Assembly (NCBI GenBank): GCA_010405405.1
Contig: MU004239.1
Coordinates: forward strand, 410,854 to 474,853
Reading direction: 5' to 3'
Origin: Microthyrium microscopicum
Taxonomy: Eukaryota > Ascomycota > Dothideomycetes > Microthyriales > Microthyriaceae
DNA: 64,000 nt
Below the pieces are notes generated by a model. It was not told the DNA's origin. It saw only the letters and a list, made by a program, of their open reading frames with translations, and made no database searches. Positions within the stretch are counted from its first letter, which is position 1. Every line of letters starts with the position of its first letter. Made by a program: the position numbers and the translations under genes. Positions 35,133 through 47,200 of this stretch are shown here, piece by piece.

Positions 35133-36086
35133 GATCATTAGACATAGCATTCACGGCGTTTAATGATGGTTGAAGCATTTCACGGACAATGTACAGCAGC
35201 CGGTTTCATGATATTACGATTTGATTTAGTTAACTTTGGCTCGACTTGAATCTACTGAATATAAGCAGGGCAAACACAAGCATTCTTAACTCGCATAGGT
35301 ACTCTACTCTAAAGTAGGCCTGATGGCTCTCTTCACTGCTACATTTAGCCAGCGAATGAATTGTTTGTTCCCATTTCTATTTTGAACGCTACGTACTTGG
35401 GATGACACGAAGACAAGCAATTATCTAATCCATCTCTTATTTCAGAGGATTTCACTCAATGCAGAGTATCCCTTGGACCGGAGAGGGGTCAGCGCTAATC
35501 CCAGAGTTAAGCAACACAGTCAGAATGATATGCAAATCATCAAATCCCAAGAATCAAACCATTTTCGAAAGCAGGAAATTCTTGACGTAACTATTGATCG
35601 GTCTTGGATCTCGAACCAAATATATACTGATAAGTGCCTGAGTAAGTTAGATACTTACCTAGAGTACTTATTTGATACATTATTCTAGTTTCGTTCTAGA
35701 TCAGCTTCGAACGGCAACCCCGACAGAATAAGAAGACCGCGGCACTTGCCGAACAGAACTGAGAATGGCAAGGTACTTTCTTCGACCCTGGAAAAACAGG
35801 CTGAGCATTGTGAGATGGATGCAGGTGCAAGCTGACGATCGCTAAAGATCAACAATGAACTGTGACGAAGCGATATTTTGGTGTCCATTCAGCCGAACAA
35901 ACTATTTAAGCTTTGGTTCCGGTATTGGAATCGGGAGTTGTAACCACAATTGATCAAGCTCTTTCGCAGCTTTCGAGCTCCTCTTCAGTAAGGGAGATTA
36001 TTCATACAATCTTCTATATCCTCTTTCACCATTATTCGACTTGCGCGCTTCAATAAACTTGATACCTCGTTTAGGTTCGTCGCATC
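35133..36086. other. intergenic, no supported gene
   Basis: About 950 bases between PNO1 and the GMC oxidoreductase. Two short opposing frames (35473-35688 + and 35888-35685 -) have no domain. The 100 bases before 36087 are T- and CT-rich and likely hold the promoter. Confidence 0.5.
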
Positions 36087-37796
36087 ATGAGTTCCACAAC
36101 GTACGACTTCATCATCGTTGGAGCAGGAGCCGCTGGCTGTGCATTGGCCTGGCGTCTAGCACAAACTCCAAGTCGACCTAGAATTCTCCTACTAGAAGCA
36201 GGAGGCGAAAACAAGAACCCGCATTTTCGAATCGATGGCGACCGCTGGACCATCCGCATGAACCCCGAACTGGCATGGGGATATCATACAGAACCACAAG
36301 AAGCTCTATCCGGACGCAAAATCGAATACGACCGCGGTAAAGGCCTAGGAGGCAGCACAGCAATCAACTTTGGGGTCTGGAACTTACCGCCTCGCGATGA
36401 CTTTTCAGAGATTGCGCGGTTGAGCGGTGATGCAAGTTGGGAGTGGGAGTCTGTGAGACCGTTGCTGAATAGCATGGTGGATTATCGTGCCGTTGATGTT
36501 CCTAAAGGTGTTGAAACGTACCTTGATCCAGATCCGGCGATTCATGGGAAGGGGGGACCGTTAAAGGTTGGGTTTGCAAAGATCTGGGAGAAAAGTATGG
36601 TTGATGTGATCAAGGTTTTTGAGAAGAACGGGTATCCTGTCAACAAAGATCATGGGACGGGCGATCATATGGGAATATGGATTGCGCCGAACACCATGTT
36701 CAAGGGTATACGGTCAACAGCTGCGGATTTACTTGAAGATTTGCCTGAGAATCTGACGATTCTGACCAATTCTCATATCTCAAAGGTCGTTTTCAAGGAT
36801 AGAAAAGCTGTGGGCGTGGAGACAAGCGACGGCAAAACTTATGCCGCCGAAAAGGAAGTTATACTTTCTGCGGGAGCTCTAGACACACCCAAGATCCTTA
36901 TGCTTTCCGGAATTGGAGACAAAGATCAACTTTCCAGTTTTGGCATTCCCGTCATACATGACAACAAGAGCGTTGGCAGGAATCTCAGTGACCACGTCCA
37001 TGTTGGATTGACCTGGGTCCGCAAAGACCATTCAAGCATTCGAAGAGCGTACTTCAACAAGCCGGAGCTCCGAGAAGCAGCCATCAAGCAATGGGAGGAG
37101 ACCGGAGACGGACCACTGGCAGACTTGATGACCCAGTTGGCGATAGTATTCTCAAAAAACAAGACAGTCTTGTCAAGTCCTGAGTTCAAGGCTCTACCAG
37201 AACATCGACAAAAACATCTTCTCGCTCCAACGACGCCGACATATGAGATTGCGTTGAACCCGCCCAGCGCAGAATACTTTGTGGATCCAGTCAATGCTCA
37301 AGCTCTAGAATCAATACTCGTCTTTGTGCAAAACAACGAATCTAGGGGCTCCGTCACATTACAATCTGCGGATCCAACACTGCCTGCCTTGTTCGACCCC
37401 AAGTTCTTGACTCATGAGTATGATCAAAGAGTCGCCATAGAAGTCATGAGGGACGTCCTGAACGTTTCCGATAGCCCGGAGTTTCAAGCAGACACTATTT
37501 CCATGTTGCACGGTCCAAAAAGTAGGAGCGATGAGGATATCCTGGCATATTGGAAAGAAAATCTCGTCAGCACATGGCATATGACTGGAACCGCAAAGAT
37601 GGGACAGAGCGAAGTGGAAGACAACGCTGTGGTGGATTCTCAGAATCGTGTCTTTGGAGTCGATGGTCTGAGGGTTGCGGACATGTCGATTGTGCCGATT
37701 ATGGCAAATTCTCATGTACAAACGGTGGCCTACATTACGGGATTGCTTGCGGCTGAGAAGATTATACGGGAGTATAAGCTTACATCCAAACTTTAG
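36087..37796 (+). CDS. peroxisomal (SKL-ending) GMC oxidoreductase
   Basis: FAD-dependent alcohol/choline-type oxidoreductase; enzymes of this family oxidise an alcohol and often release H2O2. Single exon, 569 aa, a normal family length. The N-terminus has the Rossmann motif DFIIVGAGAAGCALAWRLA and the ELLEAGG-type acidic strand end (ILLLEAGGE). The GMC signature KGLGGSTAINFGVW lies near residue 90. The C-terminal catalytic pair is visible as H498 (WHMTGTAKMG) and H543 (NSHVQT). The last three residues are SKL, a consensus type 1 peroxisomal targeting signal, and there is no secretion signal, so a peroxisomal location is likely. Alcohol oxidase of methylotrophic yeasts is the best-known peroxisomal GMC enzyme, but this one is shorter and its substrate is not evident. 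Confidence 0.93.
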   Translation: MSSTTYDFIIVGAGAAGCALAWRLAQTPSRPRILLLEAGGENKNPHFRIDGDRWTIRMNPELAWGYHTEPQEALSGRKIEYDRGKGLGGSTAINFGVWNLPPRDDFSEIARLSGDASWEWESVRPLLNSMVDYRAVDVPKGVETYLDPDPAIHGKGGPLKVGFAKIWEKSMVDVIKVFEKNGYPVNKDHGTGDHMGIWIAPNTMFKGIRSTAADLLEDLPENLTILTNSHISKVVFKDRKAVGVETSDGKTYAAEKEVILSAGALDTPKILMLSGIGDKDQLSSFGIPVIHDNKSVGRNLSDHVHVGLTWVRKDHSSIRRAYFNKPELREAAIKQWEETGDGPLADLMTQLAIVFSKNKTVLSSPEFKALPEHRQKHLLAPTTPTYEIALNPPSAEYFVDPVNAQALESILVFVQNNESRGSVTLQSADPTLPALFDPKFLTHEYDQRVAIEVMRDVLNVSDSPEFQADTISMLHGPKSRSDEDILAYWKENLVSTWHMTGTAKMGQSEVEDNAVVDSQNRVFGVDGLRVADMSIVPIMANSHVQTVAYITGLLAAEKIIREYKLTSKL

Positions 37797-37881
37797 GTTG
37801 ATATGCCATAAGCAAGACCTGTACCGTTGAGCGGTTTCAAGGTAGTTGATTATCTAACAGCTAATGCCGAGCTAATGGAAA

Positions 37882-38991
37882 TTACTTGACACTACATTTG
37901 ACGCCAGCTCTCGAGAAATCATCGAGTAATTGCTGCTGCTCTTCTGCATTGTCACTCCAATTCTCCAGTATAAGAACATCCAAAGTTGGTATGTCCGCTT
38001 CGCATACCTGAGCAAATGCTTTGACTTGATCTAAAAGCCGCTCAGCCCTCCCAAGTATCTTCAGATCCTTGAGGGTAGACGGGAGAATGTCTGTAAGTTC
38101 AGGAGGATCATAGTCCTCGTTGTCATCACTGCCCGATAGAAACACCGACGATAAAGTTAAACTGGCGAGCTTCTCGAAGTCTTTGAGGGAGCCGATAGCC
38201 TCGAACTCTTCCTCTGCCGTCTCGATCGCAAACGCCTCTCGTGCGTCCAAAGTAAGTTGTTCCAATGAATGTTTTTGTGATCGTAACGCATCCGCAATGC
38301 CAGGAATAGTGAATTCGGATGCGCCGACGGTCGCCGGACCCCACTGGCAAGAGAACGACTTGAGAGCTTTGCAAGAGGCGACTATTGCGCCAATGGATGA
38401 TTCATCCATATCAGAGAATTCGAATGACAGAGTGTCTACCTCTGAGAATTTCTCCGGCCAGTCCCCTTCATCGATTTCATTTTCGCTTGAACAAGCGAAG
38501 GCTTCTACTTTACGTAGTGATGGAAGTCGAAAACAGACCGCAAGTACACCCATATCAAACCCGTCTTCAGTGTCCCAATGCTGGCCTTTTATGATTTCGA
38601 GGGACGAGAAGTTGTGGAACTCAGATGACGAGCCTGCCTGTCCGGCCACGTTAAAGAGTTTCCAGACGAGTGACTTGGTTTTCTCTTCCATGTACGGAAT
38701 TACAAGGCTCAATTCTTGAAGATTGGGCGTGAGGTAAAGAATAAGGGCGAGTATGGCATCTGTTGTGCCATTTTCTAACGCCTTTATCCATGTTTCTTTC
38801 TCTGGCAAGTCCAGACTCTTTGCAGCTTCGACGATGGCTTCGAGTCCATCGGGTTCCAGCTCTGATTGATCAAGGCTCCAAGATTGGTCAGTGATAGACA
38901 AGATTGTATCAGCAAGACTTCGACGTTCAATCAAGCTTCGCAAGAAATCCGCACTCGATGATGCATCCCAAAGAGAAATTGTATCGGCCAT
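37882..38991 (-). CDS. leucine-rich-repeat-like protein, unknown function
   Basis: Single exon, 369 aa, acidic. Spaced Leu-rich strands recur (NLQELSLVIPYM, SLRKVEAFACSS, EVDTLSFEFSDM, ALKSFSCQW, SLEQLTLDAR, KLASLTLSSVFL, TLKDLKILGRAE, TLDVLILENWSD), which looks like irregular ribonuclease-inhibitor-type repeats as in fungal F-box proteins. No F-box is visible at the N-terminus. It is convergent with the oxidoreductase, 85 bases away. Ascomycetes carry many such lineage-specific proteins and functions are rarely known. An F-box-less LRR protein is the best description; I do not claim more. Confidence 0.7.
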   Translation of the reverse strand: MADTISLWDASSSADFLRSLIERRSLADTILSITDQSWSLDQSELEPDGLEAIVEAAKSLDLPEKETWIKALENGTTDAILALILYLTPNLQELSLVIPYMEEKTKSLVWKLFNVAGQAGSSSEFHNFSSLEIIKGQHWDTEDGFDMGVLAVCFRLPSLRKVEAFACSSENEIDEGDWPEKFSEVDTLSFEFSDMDESSIGAIVASCKALKSFSCQWGPATVGASEFTIPGIADALRSQKHSLEQLTLDAREAFAIETAEEEFEAIGSLKDFEKLASLTLSSVFLSGSDDNEDYDPPELTDILPSTLKDLKILGRAERLLDQVKAFAQVCEADIPTLDVLILENWSDNAEEQQQLLDDFSRAGVKCSVK

Positions 38992-39593
38992 GCCGTAGAA
39001 CGATATCTACCTATGTCGTGCTGTCAGTGTTTCAGGGCGAAGAGTTGATGGAGTTGAAGAGGCTCGATGACGGTAATTAAACTATAAAGTACGAAGTATC
39101 AATATTTTACGACAAGCTTGATGCGCTAGTACTTCCCTGACTTCGGTACTTGTCATAAAAAGCGGAACAACTCATGGATATCTCTTCGCCCTATCTCAAA
39201 AGCAACGGACAACAAGACCTGCAAGGCTGCAAAGCTGCAAACATGTTGAACTTAAGTGTAATCTTTACCGGACTAATAGAAGTCAAAATGATTATCAGCT
39301 GCGGTCTAATAGCCGCACAAAACAAACTTCCAATCAGAAGCTTCAATAATATATGCAGGCGACTCCGCCACTTCGAGGCAGACTGGCAGGCCACGATGCA
39401 GGCCTCCTCGGCGCCTAGAGCAATTGAGATATCGAAACCCTTCCTACGACGAACATCATCAAACAATAAACCGCAAATTGGCACGTTCTGGCCTGACTGA
39501 CGAGAATCTTGGATCACCTTGAGCTCCTCAAAGCAGTACACTTTACACCACAAGCCGGAACTTTCTGTTCGGCCCAACGCTACGTTGATCACG
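38992..39593. other. divergent promoter region before the HET gene
   Basis: About 600 bases between two head-to-head genes. A 108-codon frame at 39174-39500 (+) has no recognisable domain and no good splice link into the HET gene. Not annotated as coding. Confidence 0.5.
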
Positions 39594-42500
39594 ATGCGCC
39601 TCCTAAAACGCAAGCCGAACGGCGACTTCGATTTAGCAACCTTCAATAACACTAACATTCCTTCGTATGCGATCCTCTCTCATACCTGGGGCGACGAAGA
39701 AGTCACATATGATGAATTGGTGACCGGGGCTGGCAAAAACAAGCCTGGCTATGACAAGATCCGCTTTTGCGGCGAAAGAGCTGCTGCTGACAAACTGGAG
39801 TATTTCTGGGTAGACACTTGTTGCATCAAGAAGACCGATCAGCAGGAGCTTCAAACAGCCATCAATTCCATGTTCCGGTGGTATCAGCAGGCATCGAAGT
39901 GCTACGTGTACTTAACGGACGTTCATGTTCCAGACGACGTTATTGATCCTCAGACCCACCGCATAACGTGGGAAGGTGCGTTTCGACGAAGTCGGTGGTT
40001 CACAAGAGGGTGGACACTACAAGAACTTATAGCACCGGCCACGGTTGAATTCTTTTCCGGAAATGGTAAATCGCTAGGCACCAAGGTCTCGTTGGAGCTG
40101 GAAGTTCAGGAGATCACCAAGGTGCCCGTCGAAGCACTTAGAGGACAGCAAACTCTCTCTCAGTTCAGCGAAGAAGAACGCATGAAGTGGGCAGCAAATC
40201 GCCAAACCACGTACCCAGAGGACAAAGTTTACTGCTTATTGGGCATTTTTGATGTCTTTTTACCACTCATATATGGGGAGGGAGAAGAATATGCAGCTCA
40301 ACGACTGAGGCGCGAGATACAACTTCGATCAAGGCAGAACGGAGAGCAAGTTGGAGAAGGTTCGCAGAAATTGTCTGGTGTGTGTTATCGAACTTTCCAT
40401 CAGGAGTCCATTTTTTGTACTGACAATGTGTAGCGTCCTCGCTGTTGCCTTTCTCCAGGAACAAAGGTTTTGTCGGTCGGGAAGATCAACTTCGGACACT
40501 CGGCAATTTACTTGTAGGCCAGGACTCTCACCAACGCATGGCCATATTTGGTCTGGGAGGCTGCGGAAAGTCGGCGCTAGCCATAGAGTTCGCTTATCGT
40601 GTGATGGCGAGATATTCCGCGTATCTGGTCTTCTGGGTCCCTGCGATCAGCCGAGAGACCTTTGAGCTTGCATATCGCGATATAGGCGTCTGTCTCCAAA
40701 TACCGGGAATTACAGATGATAACGCAGATGTTTTGCAGCTTGTCAAGAGAAAACTGGAATCAGGCGGCTCGGGCAACTGGCTGATGATAGTGGATAACGC
40801 CGATGATGCGGAAACTCTTTTGCGCGAGTCCGGCTCAGATTCACGCCGACTCAATGACTATCTTCCACGCAGTGATAGAGGCACAATCGTCTTCACCACA
40901 CGAAGCAGGAAAGCTGCCGTAAGCCTAGCACAGAACAACATCATTAAGCTTGGTGATATGGATCAGACCGAAGGCAGGCAGCTAATGGCGCAGCGTCTAT
41001 CGGACAACAGCTTACTGGAAGACGAAGCAGCTGTTGACGACCTACTCAAAATCCTCGAGTATCTACCGCTTGCTGTGGTTCAGGCCACCGCTTTCATCAA
41101 CAGCAATGATATTTCAATAGCAGACTACATCTCGTTGTTCAAAGAACCTAGCGCGGAGGCCAGCCTATTCAGCAAACATTTCGAAGATCCCAGCAGATAT
41201 CGAGAAATGGAAAGTACTATTGCTAAGACTTGGTACATTTCCTTTGGTCAAATTGTCAAGAAAGATCGGCTCGCAGCGGACTATCTATGCTTCATGGCAT
41301 GTATCGATCGTGTGAACATTCCGCAATCGCTACTTGCATTCGAGGATCTATTACATCAAATTGAAGCAATAGGAACACTGAAAGGCTATGCTTTTATCAC
41401 AGAGCGTCAGAAAATTGCACCACGGCCAGGAGAAGACAAATTTTATGATATGCACCGACTCGTTCAGATGGCCTCGATGTGGTGGCTTCGGGAACATGGC
41501 GAGTGGACGAAGTGGACGAGTGAGGCAGCAGCCCGACTTAAAAAGCTAATACCTTTTGGCGAACATGAGGGAAGAGGGACATGGACTGCTTATCTCTCTC
41601 ACGCGATTCATCTGACTGGCTTGCATGACGCTTTGGACGACATCACAAAAGCTTCGCTTCTATACTGCGTAGGGGCATGCCAGAAAGAATTAGGACAATA
41701 TCAAGCAGCAGAAACGTCATTTCGACATACTCTTGCAATTTCTACGAGGAGTTGCGGCCCAGAGCATATTAATACACTCAATAGTAGAGATCGCTTGGGA
41801 GCAGTATTACGGGAACGGGGCAAGTACGAAGAGGCCGAAACGATGACCAGAGAGACGCTGGCGATTAGAGAGAAGGTGTATGGTCTTGAGGATCCTTCTA
41901 CGCTGGTCACTATGAACAACTTAGCGGCTGTCTTCAGTCAGCGCGGGAAGTATGGGGAAGCGGAAGTAATGTATAGGCAAATATTGGCGATTCAGGAGAC
42001 GCTTAGCCACGAGCAAGACCATTTGCTAAGGACTAAGGAAAACTTGGCGGCTGTATTGATGAATCAGGGCAGTTATGAGGCGGCAGAAGTGATGTTCAAG
42101 CTGACGTTGGAGATCAGACAGAAGAATAACGGCCTCGAACATCCTTCCACGCTGCCAACCATGAGTAACCTGAGCTCTGTATTGCGATTCCGGGGCAAAT
42201 ATGAGGAAGCGGAAGTGATGTTTAGACAGTTATTGGTGATGTCAGAGAAATTGCTCGGAAATGAGCATCCGAAAACTATATACCGTATGCGCGGCTTGGC
42301 TGCGGTACTTAAAGACCAATATAGATATGAGCAGGCGGAGGTGATACTTAGACAGACGCTTGAGATACAGGTGAAAGTGCTTGGAATGGAGCATCCGGAT
42401 ACATTGTCGAGTATGAACTCATTAGCGTTGGTGTTGTGTGATCAACGTCAATATAGGGAAGCAGAAGCAATGCAAAGGCAGGCACTAGAAGGACGGGAGA

Positions 42501-42874
42501 AAGTGCTTGGAGTCGACCATCCTGATACATTAACAAGCATGGGAATCTTGGCTTTGATATTAGGGGGACAAGGCAAGTACGATGAGGCAGAAGAGATGAA
42601 TAGGCGGTGTCTGGCGAAATCCGAGCAGGTGCGCGGGAAGGATCATCCAGACACACTGACGTATGTTTCCAACCTGGCTATACTCATGGCAGATCAGCAT
42701 CGCTACGAGGAATCCGCTTCACTATATGAACGAGCATGCGCTGGGCGCGATGCCGTGCTGGGCCCAGATCATCCCAAAACACAAGCGTGTCGCCGAAATT
42801 ACGCTACTATGCTTGAAAACCAGAAGCAGCATATGCTTGCAAATCAGTCCCGAACACCACAAAACGATAGCTAG
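39594..42874 (+). CDS. HET / NB-ARC / TPR receptor (fungal NLR)
   Basis: Two exons, 39594-40377 and 40434-42874 (intron 56 nt, CTGAC branch point), give 1074 aa. Residues ~23-165 are a HET domain: YAILSHTWGDEEVTYDEL, YFWVDTCCIKK, SMFRWYQQASKCYVYL and RWFTRGWTLQELIAP. An NB-ARC nucleotide switch follows: FVGREDQLRTL, P-loop IFGLGGCGKS near residue 301, WLMIVDNADD as Walker B and GTIVFTTRSR. Residues ~665-1060 hold about nine 42-residue TPRs of the kinesin-light-chain type (pattern GKYEEAE.M.R..L..REKV.G.EHP.TL). This is a STAND-class NLR with a death-inducing HET effector, as in vegetative-incompatibility genes. By family, ligand sensing by the repeats would drive oligomerisation and HET-mediated cell death. 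The ATG at 39594 gives the usual MRLL start. All motifs look intact, so it should be functional; its ligand is unknown. Confidence 0.93.
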
Positions 42875-43210
42875 GAGATGCCTTCGCACGCCACAGCACG
42901 CGCCACATCTAGGGGAAACGGCTTTTTCCACAAAGTCTTCAGATCTCTGGACTCATTGTCCAAGAGACCGCGCGTATCCCACACGAAAGAGCCAAGGATC
43001 ACAGGCTCAAATGAAATACAGTCTACAGAATGAAACACACAGCAGCTAACAAGGCCGAAACTTTGATACATCAGCTTCACATCATTCAGCAAGAGGAAGC
43101 AACTTATTCCTTTGGCGAAACTAGCGAGGCACCCGCATTGCTTGCTAGCACACAAGGCAGGCCTCGATACCGGGGAAGAGGATTTGAATCAAGAGTTGAA
43201 GGAGCGATAT

Positions 43211-43445
43211 CTCGCCTTACGAAAGCAGATCAAAGATCTTCAACTCATGATAATCATCCGGCGAGAACGACCACAAGGCGCCAAAGCTTCACCCAAGTCA
43301 CTAAAGTGTCACCAAAGAGTCACCCGCCCAAAGATGCCTACGCATGTCATACACTTGCAATTCGAAAGCAGATCCAAAACCGTCAACTCATGATGATCAT
43401 TCACATCAACGACCACAAGGAACGGAAGCTTCACCAGAGGGTCAT
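43211..43445. repeat. imperfect direct duplication, about 85 bp, spaced ~146 bp
   Basis: The segment 43211-43297 recurs with changes at about 43357-43445. Shared landmarks, in the same order, include CGAAAGCAGATC, TCAACTCATGAT, CGACCACAAGG and AAGCTTCACC. It leads directly into the perfect tandem array that follows. Confidence 0.7.
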
Positions 43446-43459
43446 TCAATCCGACCAAT

Positions 43460-43559
43460 GTCACCCTCGTCAGCCAGCAAACCTCGCATCACAGTCACCC
43501 TCGTCAGCCAGCAAACCTCGCATCACAGTCACCCTCGTCAGCCAGCAAACCTCGCATCA
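43460..43559. repeat. 34-bp tandem repeat, three copies
   Basis: A 34-base unit beginning GTCACCCTCGTCAGCCAGCA is present at 43460-43493, 43494-43527 and 43528-43559 (last copy short by two bases). Copies are identical by eye. Unit length is not a multiple of three, so copy-number change would shift any frame crossing it. Confidence 0.93.
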
Positions 43560-44223
43560 GTCACAAACAAACAAACACACAATTCATGCAAAAGCCAAGT
43601 CGTAATTCAATTCATCCTTACAGCAATGATCGCTGTATGAGTAGCATAAAGAACAAAAATAATGATACAAAAACGAAGTTTTCGCCATGAGCAGCTCATC
43701 CAAAACCCGTCTTGCCCGTGCTCAAACAGCCAAAAAAGCAAACCACCCGACGCAAAAAAACACACCACATGGAATTCATGTGTTCATTCCCAACTGCTAT
43801 ACATTCAAACGCTATACGGTGTAATTCCTAAAGCTCTGTCTAGGCCAATTCCGACCCAAAGGAAAAGCCAAATCATGGTATTCTGCTGTATGGTGTAGTG
43901 AGTGTGCTTTGGGCACAGAAGTATGTATGATCGAAGGAAGAAACGGAAGAACAAAAGCAAGCAAGCAATCTGTGGTATCAACAGTATTTAACCAGGTAGT
44001 CAAATGAACAAGGTGGTGTAGTAACGCCGGGTATCTCTCGTATGTACACAGACGTTTGGCAGATCAACAATAAGGGTATTAATGATACTCGTAGTCGACT
44101 AGGGTATGTGAAAAGCATGTGGGGTATAGTTGTTTTAAAAAGTCAAGTTTTTATGATGGGTATTGCTCGTGGGAGCTTGGTAGTTCGTCTCGCGTTCCGT
44201 GGAAATGTACAGTTGTAAGCTTT

Positions 44224-47200
44224 CTAAGATTCTGATAGCCGCGATCGTGGCAGCGAAGGTTTTACGCTGACGCCGCTGTCAACACGATGTTGCGTGCCGC
44301 TGGTACTGCGTTGGTGTACTCGTTCGGTGATCATCTCGTCTAGCATCTTCGTCATCTCGTCCATCTTGGGTCGAGTTACGCTGTCTTTGCTGCCGCGCTT
44401 CATGGGGCTTAAGGTGCTCGGTACGGGTGATCGTGTACCGATAACTGGTGATGTTGCGGTGCTTTTGCCGCTGGATTTGGCGTTTGAGAATACACCAGAC
44501 GAGGTGTTGCTTCCGCTGCCACTTGATGTTCGTTGGCTGATCCGTTGAGAACTGCGTAGTGTTGCGCTGTTGTGTGCACCAGATCCGGTGTCTAGGCTGA
44601 GATCTGCGACTTCGCGTCTACGACCTGCACTGCGTAGAGCTGAGAGCATCCGTTCCTTGTCATCAAGCCTTGCGCGAAGCTCGGAAATTTCTGCATCCTT
44701 TTCTCTAATCACAGCTTCTGAACTTCCTTCTTCGCCGGGACTGGTTGGTTGCGTACCGAAACGCGGGCTAAAGGACATTGAAACACGAGAGTGCGAAGAG
44801 CGACGAGCCTGGAGTAGTCGTTTTTCGAGAGTTTGGATGTATCGATTTTTGTCTGCAAGGTCCGCTTGCAGTGCTCGCACTTGCACGGCAGAAGTTGCCG
44901 TACCATCACCGTTTTCGCCAAGCGAGTCTTCCTCTTCGGGTTCTGGTCCTTCGTGGCCCTCGGCAATAATCAGGTTTGTTGATGCGGCAGACGCCCGGGA
45001 AAATCTTAGAGATGATGCAGACGAAGTCCTGTTAAGATGAGACGCATCTATTGTGGCAGTCGACGACCTCGCAGATCTGGGAGCAGTAAGTTCTCCATTC
45101 CGCATGCTTAGCGAGGAGAAACTACGATTAGCATTAACACCGAGCGATCTTGAGCTGAGAATCAATCTGTTCAGATGCTCAATACGCTCTTTAAGTGCTG
45201 TTCTTGCAAGCTGCATTTCAAGCATCTGTTCTTCGTGACGCTGCTCTTGTTGGACTTCCCGTGCCTTTTCAACCTGCTCATTCTCCTCTTTCACTTCGAC
45301 AACTTCCTTCTCTTTGGTTGTTTTTGATTGAGACTCGAGCTGCTTGCGCAAGTCTAAAATTTCCAAGCGATATCTATCCAAAAGAGCGCGTGATCCAGGG
45401 TCGCCCAGTGCTTCATCAGCTTTTTTTGCATGACTGACAATGTTGTTCTTTGCTCTGGAGGCAAATTTCATCGTGTTTAGTGTCTCCATCGTATGGTTCT
45501 GTGCAGTTGCTATGCTACCAGCAGAACCTATCTGGATAGTACATAGAATACTGATCAAAGAATTGCCTTGCAGCGCCGGTTGAAGTAATCTAGTCAGCTT
45601 GCTGTCTCGATAAGGAAGATGCTTGTCGCTATTGGGACCGCCCTTTTCCTTGTCCTTTTCGAAAGAGAGTTTTGATATAACGGTTCCAAGGGTCAAGAGT
45701 GATTTGTTGATGTGCGCACCCTCTGTTCTCCGTTCTTTGCTTTCGGCAGCGCGTTCACTGCCAGCTAGATCGATCAAACTAAGAGTGCTTACTCGCACAC
45801 CTCCGGGGGGTAGCGGAGCCCGATTATTTGGACCAGCACGTTCGCGACTTTCAACGACAATTTGAACGACGGCATGGGATCGCGAACTACGCGCATTGAA
45901 TTGAGTTCCAGCAACACGACGGTTGTTGTCTCCTCGGGCAATGACACGCAAAAGCTGAGTTGGTGACTGGACGATTTCCTCCTTCAAAGGTGTAGCGTAG
46001 ACTCCTCGTTTGCTATCTTCGCGAAGTTTGATCTCTTCCTGTTGCGTAGGTTGGCCGTTCGGTCCGGCAACAGGCGTTGTGAGAAGATCGTGAATTTTCT
46101 CATTGTAAATTTCCAGATATGAGACTCTCAGCAAGAATTCTCGCTGGGGTGTTTCGCGAATGAAAGAAAAAATATCAGTAATGGCAAGAGGAATGACACC
46201 AGGTGATGAAGCAGTTCCTTGCATCGAAAAAGTCTTTCCGGTTCCGGTCATACCATAAGCAAAAACCGTACCATGATAACCCTCCATAACACGCCGTACC
46301 AGGCGCTTGGCAGCTGAGTCGTACACTTTAGAGTTGTTGTCATGCGCAGCAAAAACGTTGTCTGTCCCCATAAGTTAGTTTTAATATATCGTTGACCAAT
46401 TATAAGAGCATACCATATATATATTCTCCACCTTCCCGCCCTCGATATGAAATGAGGGAACGTCTTCCATCTACCATCCACTCCAGATCCGATTTTGATG
46501 ATTCGTTCCCTGGAGCATCAGGTCTCACACGAACACTGACAATCACATTGCCAGTTTTGTCTTTGCCGCCTTTGCTAGTTTCACTTTTTGCATCATCCAT
46601 TGATCTATGTCGACCCCTGCGATCTTCTTCGTCATCAAATGGAGAATATGAACCGTGGGCAGATGAAGCTCGACTGGCGGGTAGTGACGGGAGATCTAGC
46701 AGCGATACTGATGGTGCACCTGCGCCGTTGAGCAGACTTGGAGTTCCACTACCAGTGAAACTTCGTAACTGGTTAGCTCGACTTGATGTACGCGGAGGGC
46801 GTTTCAAGGTGCCGCCGTGAGATGCGCTTCTTCGTTGAGTATTTGGTGTTTTCGGGATGGAGGTTTCGAGAGCTGGAGAGGTTGAAGGATTGGAAATGGG
46901 GCTGTTGGAACTCGTGCTGCCGGGTCGTGTGGGAATTTTGGGCGGTTGTGGAAAAGATCCGATACTAATGGTCTTTCTTAGGGCCCGAGGAGTATTGGCA
47001 CCAACAGCAGGCTGAGGTACTCTTGGTAGACTAGAGGTCGCCACATGTTGTATCTTGCTCGGAGCTGTTGGAGGCCGGGACGGTACTCCAGAAGGAGATC
47101 TTGAAGGTAAAGGAAGTCCTGTGGATGATGATGGAGTTGTGGGGGTCGAAAGAGACGCAACAGACGATTTTCTGGTTTTTGGAATTGGTAAGGAGGGTAG

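Larger units (their letters stand above)
42875..44223. other. intergenic with repeats, no firm gene
   Basis: Two overlapping plus-strand frames (43030-43605 and 43112-43393) cross this region. One holds a short coiled-coil-like run (EEDLNQELKERYLALRKQIK), but there is no known domain and both run into repeats, so I do not call a gene. Imperfect duplications occupy 43211-43559. The right end presumably holds the kinesin 3' UTR. Confidence 0.5.

Noticed and set aside
35455-35530. Short stretch faintly like 5S rRNA (AATCCCAGAGTTAAGCAAC)
   Set aside because: Only a short resemblance; the conserved internal control regions and overall fold of 5S are missing.
39174-39500. 108-codon frame upstream of the HET gene
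   Set aside because: No similarity to a known domain and no splice route into the HET exon.
43030-43605. 191-codon frame downstream of the NLR gene
   Set aside because: It crosses the tandem repeats, which create open frames by periodicity, and has no domain.
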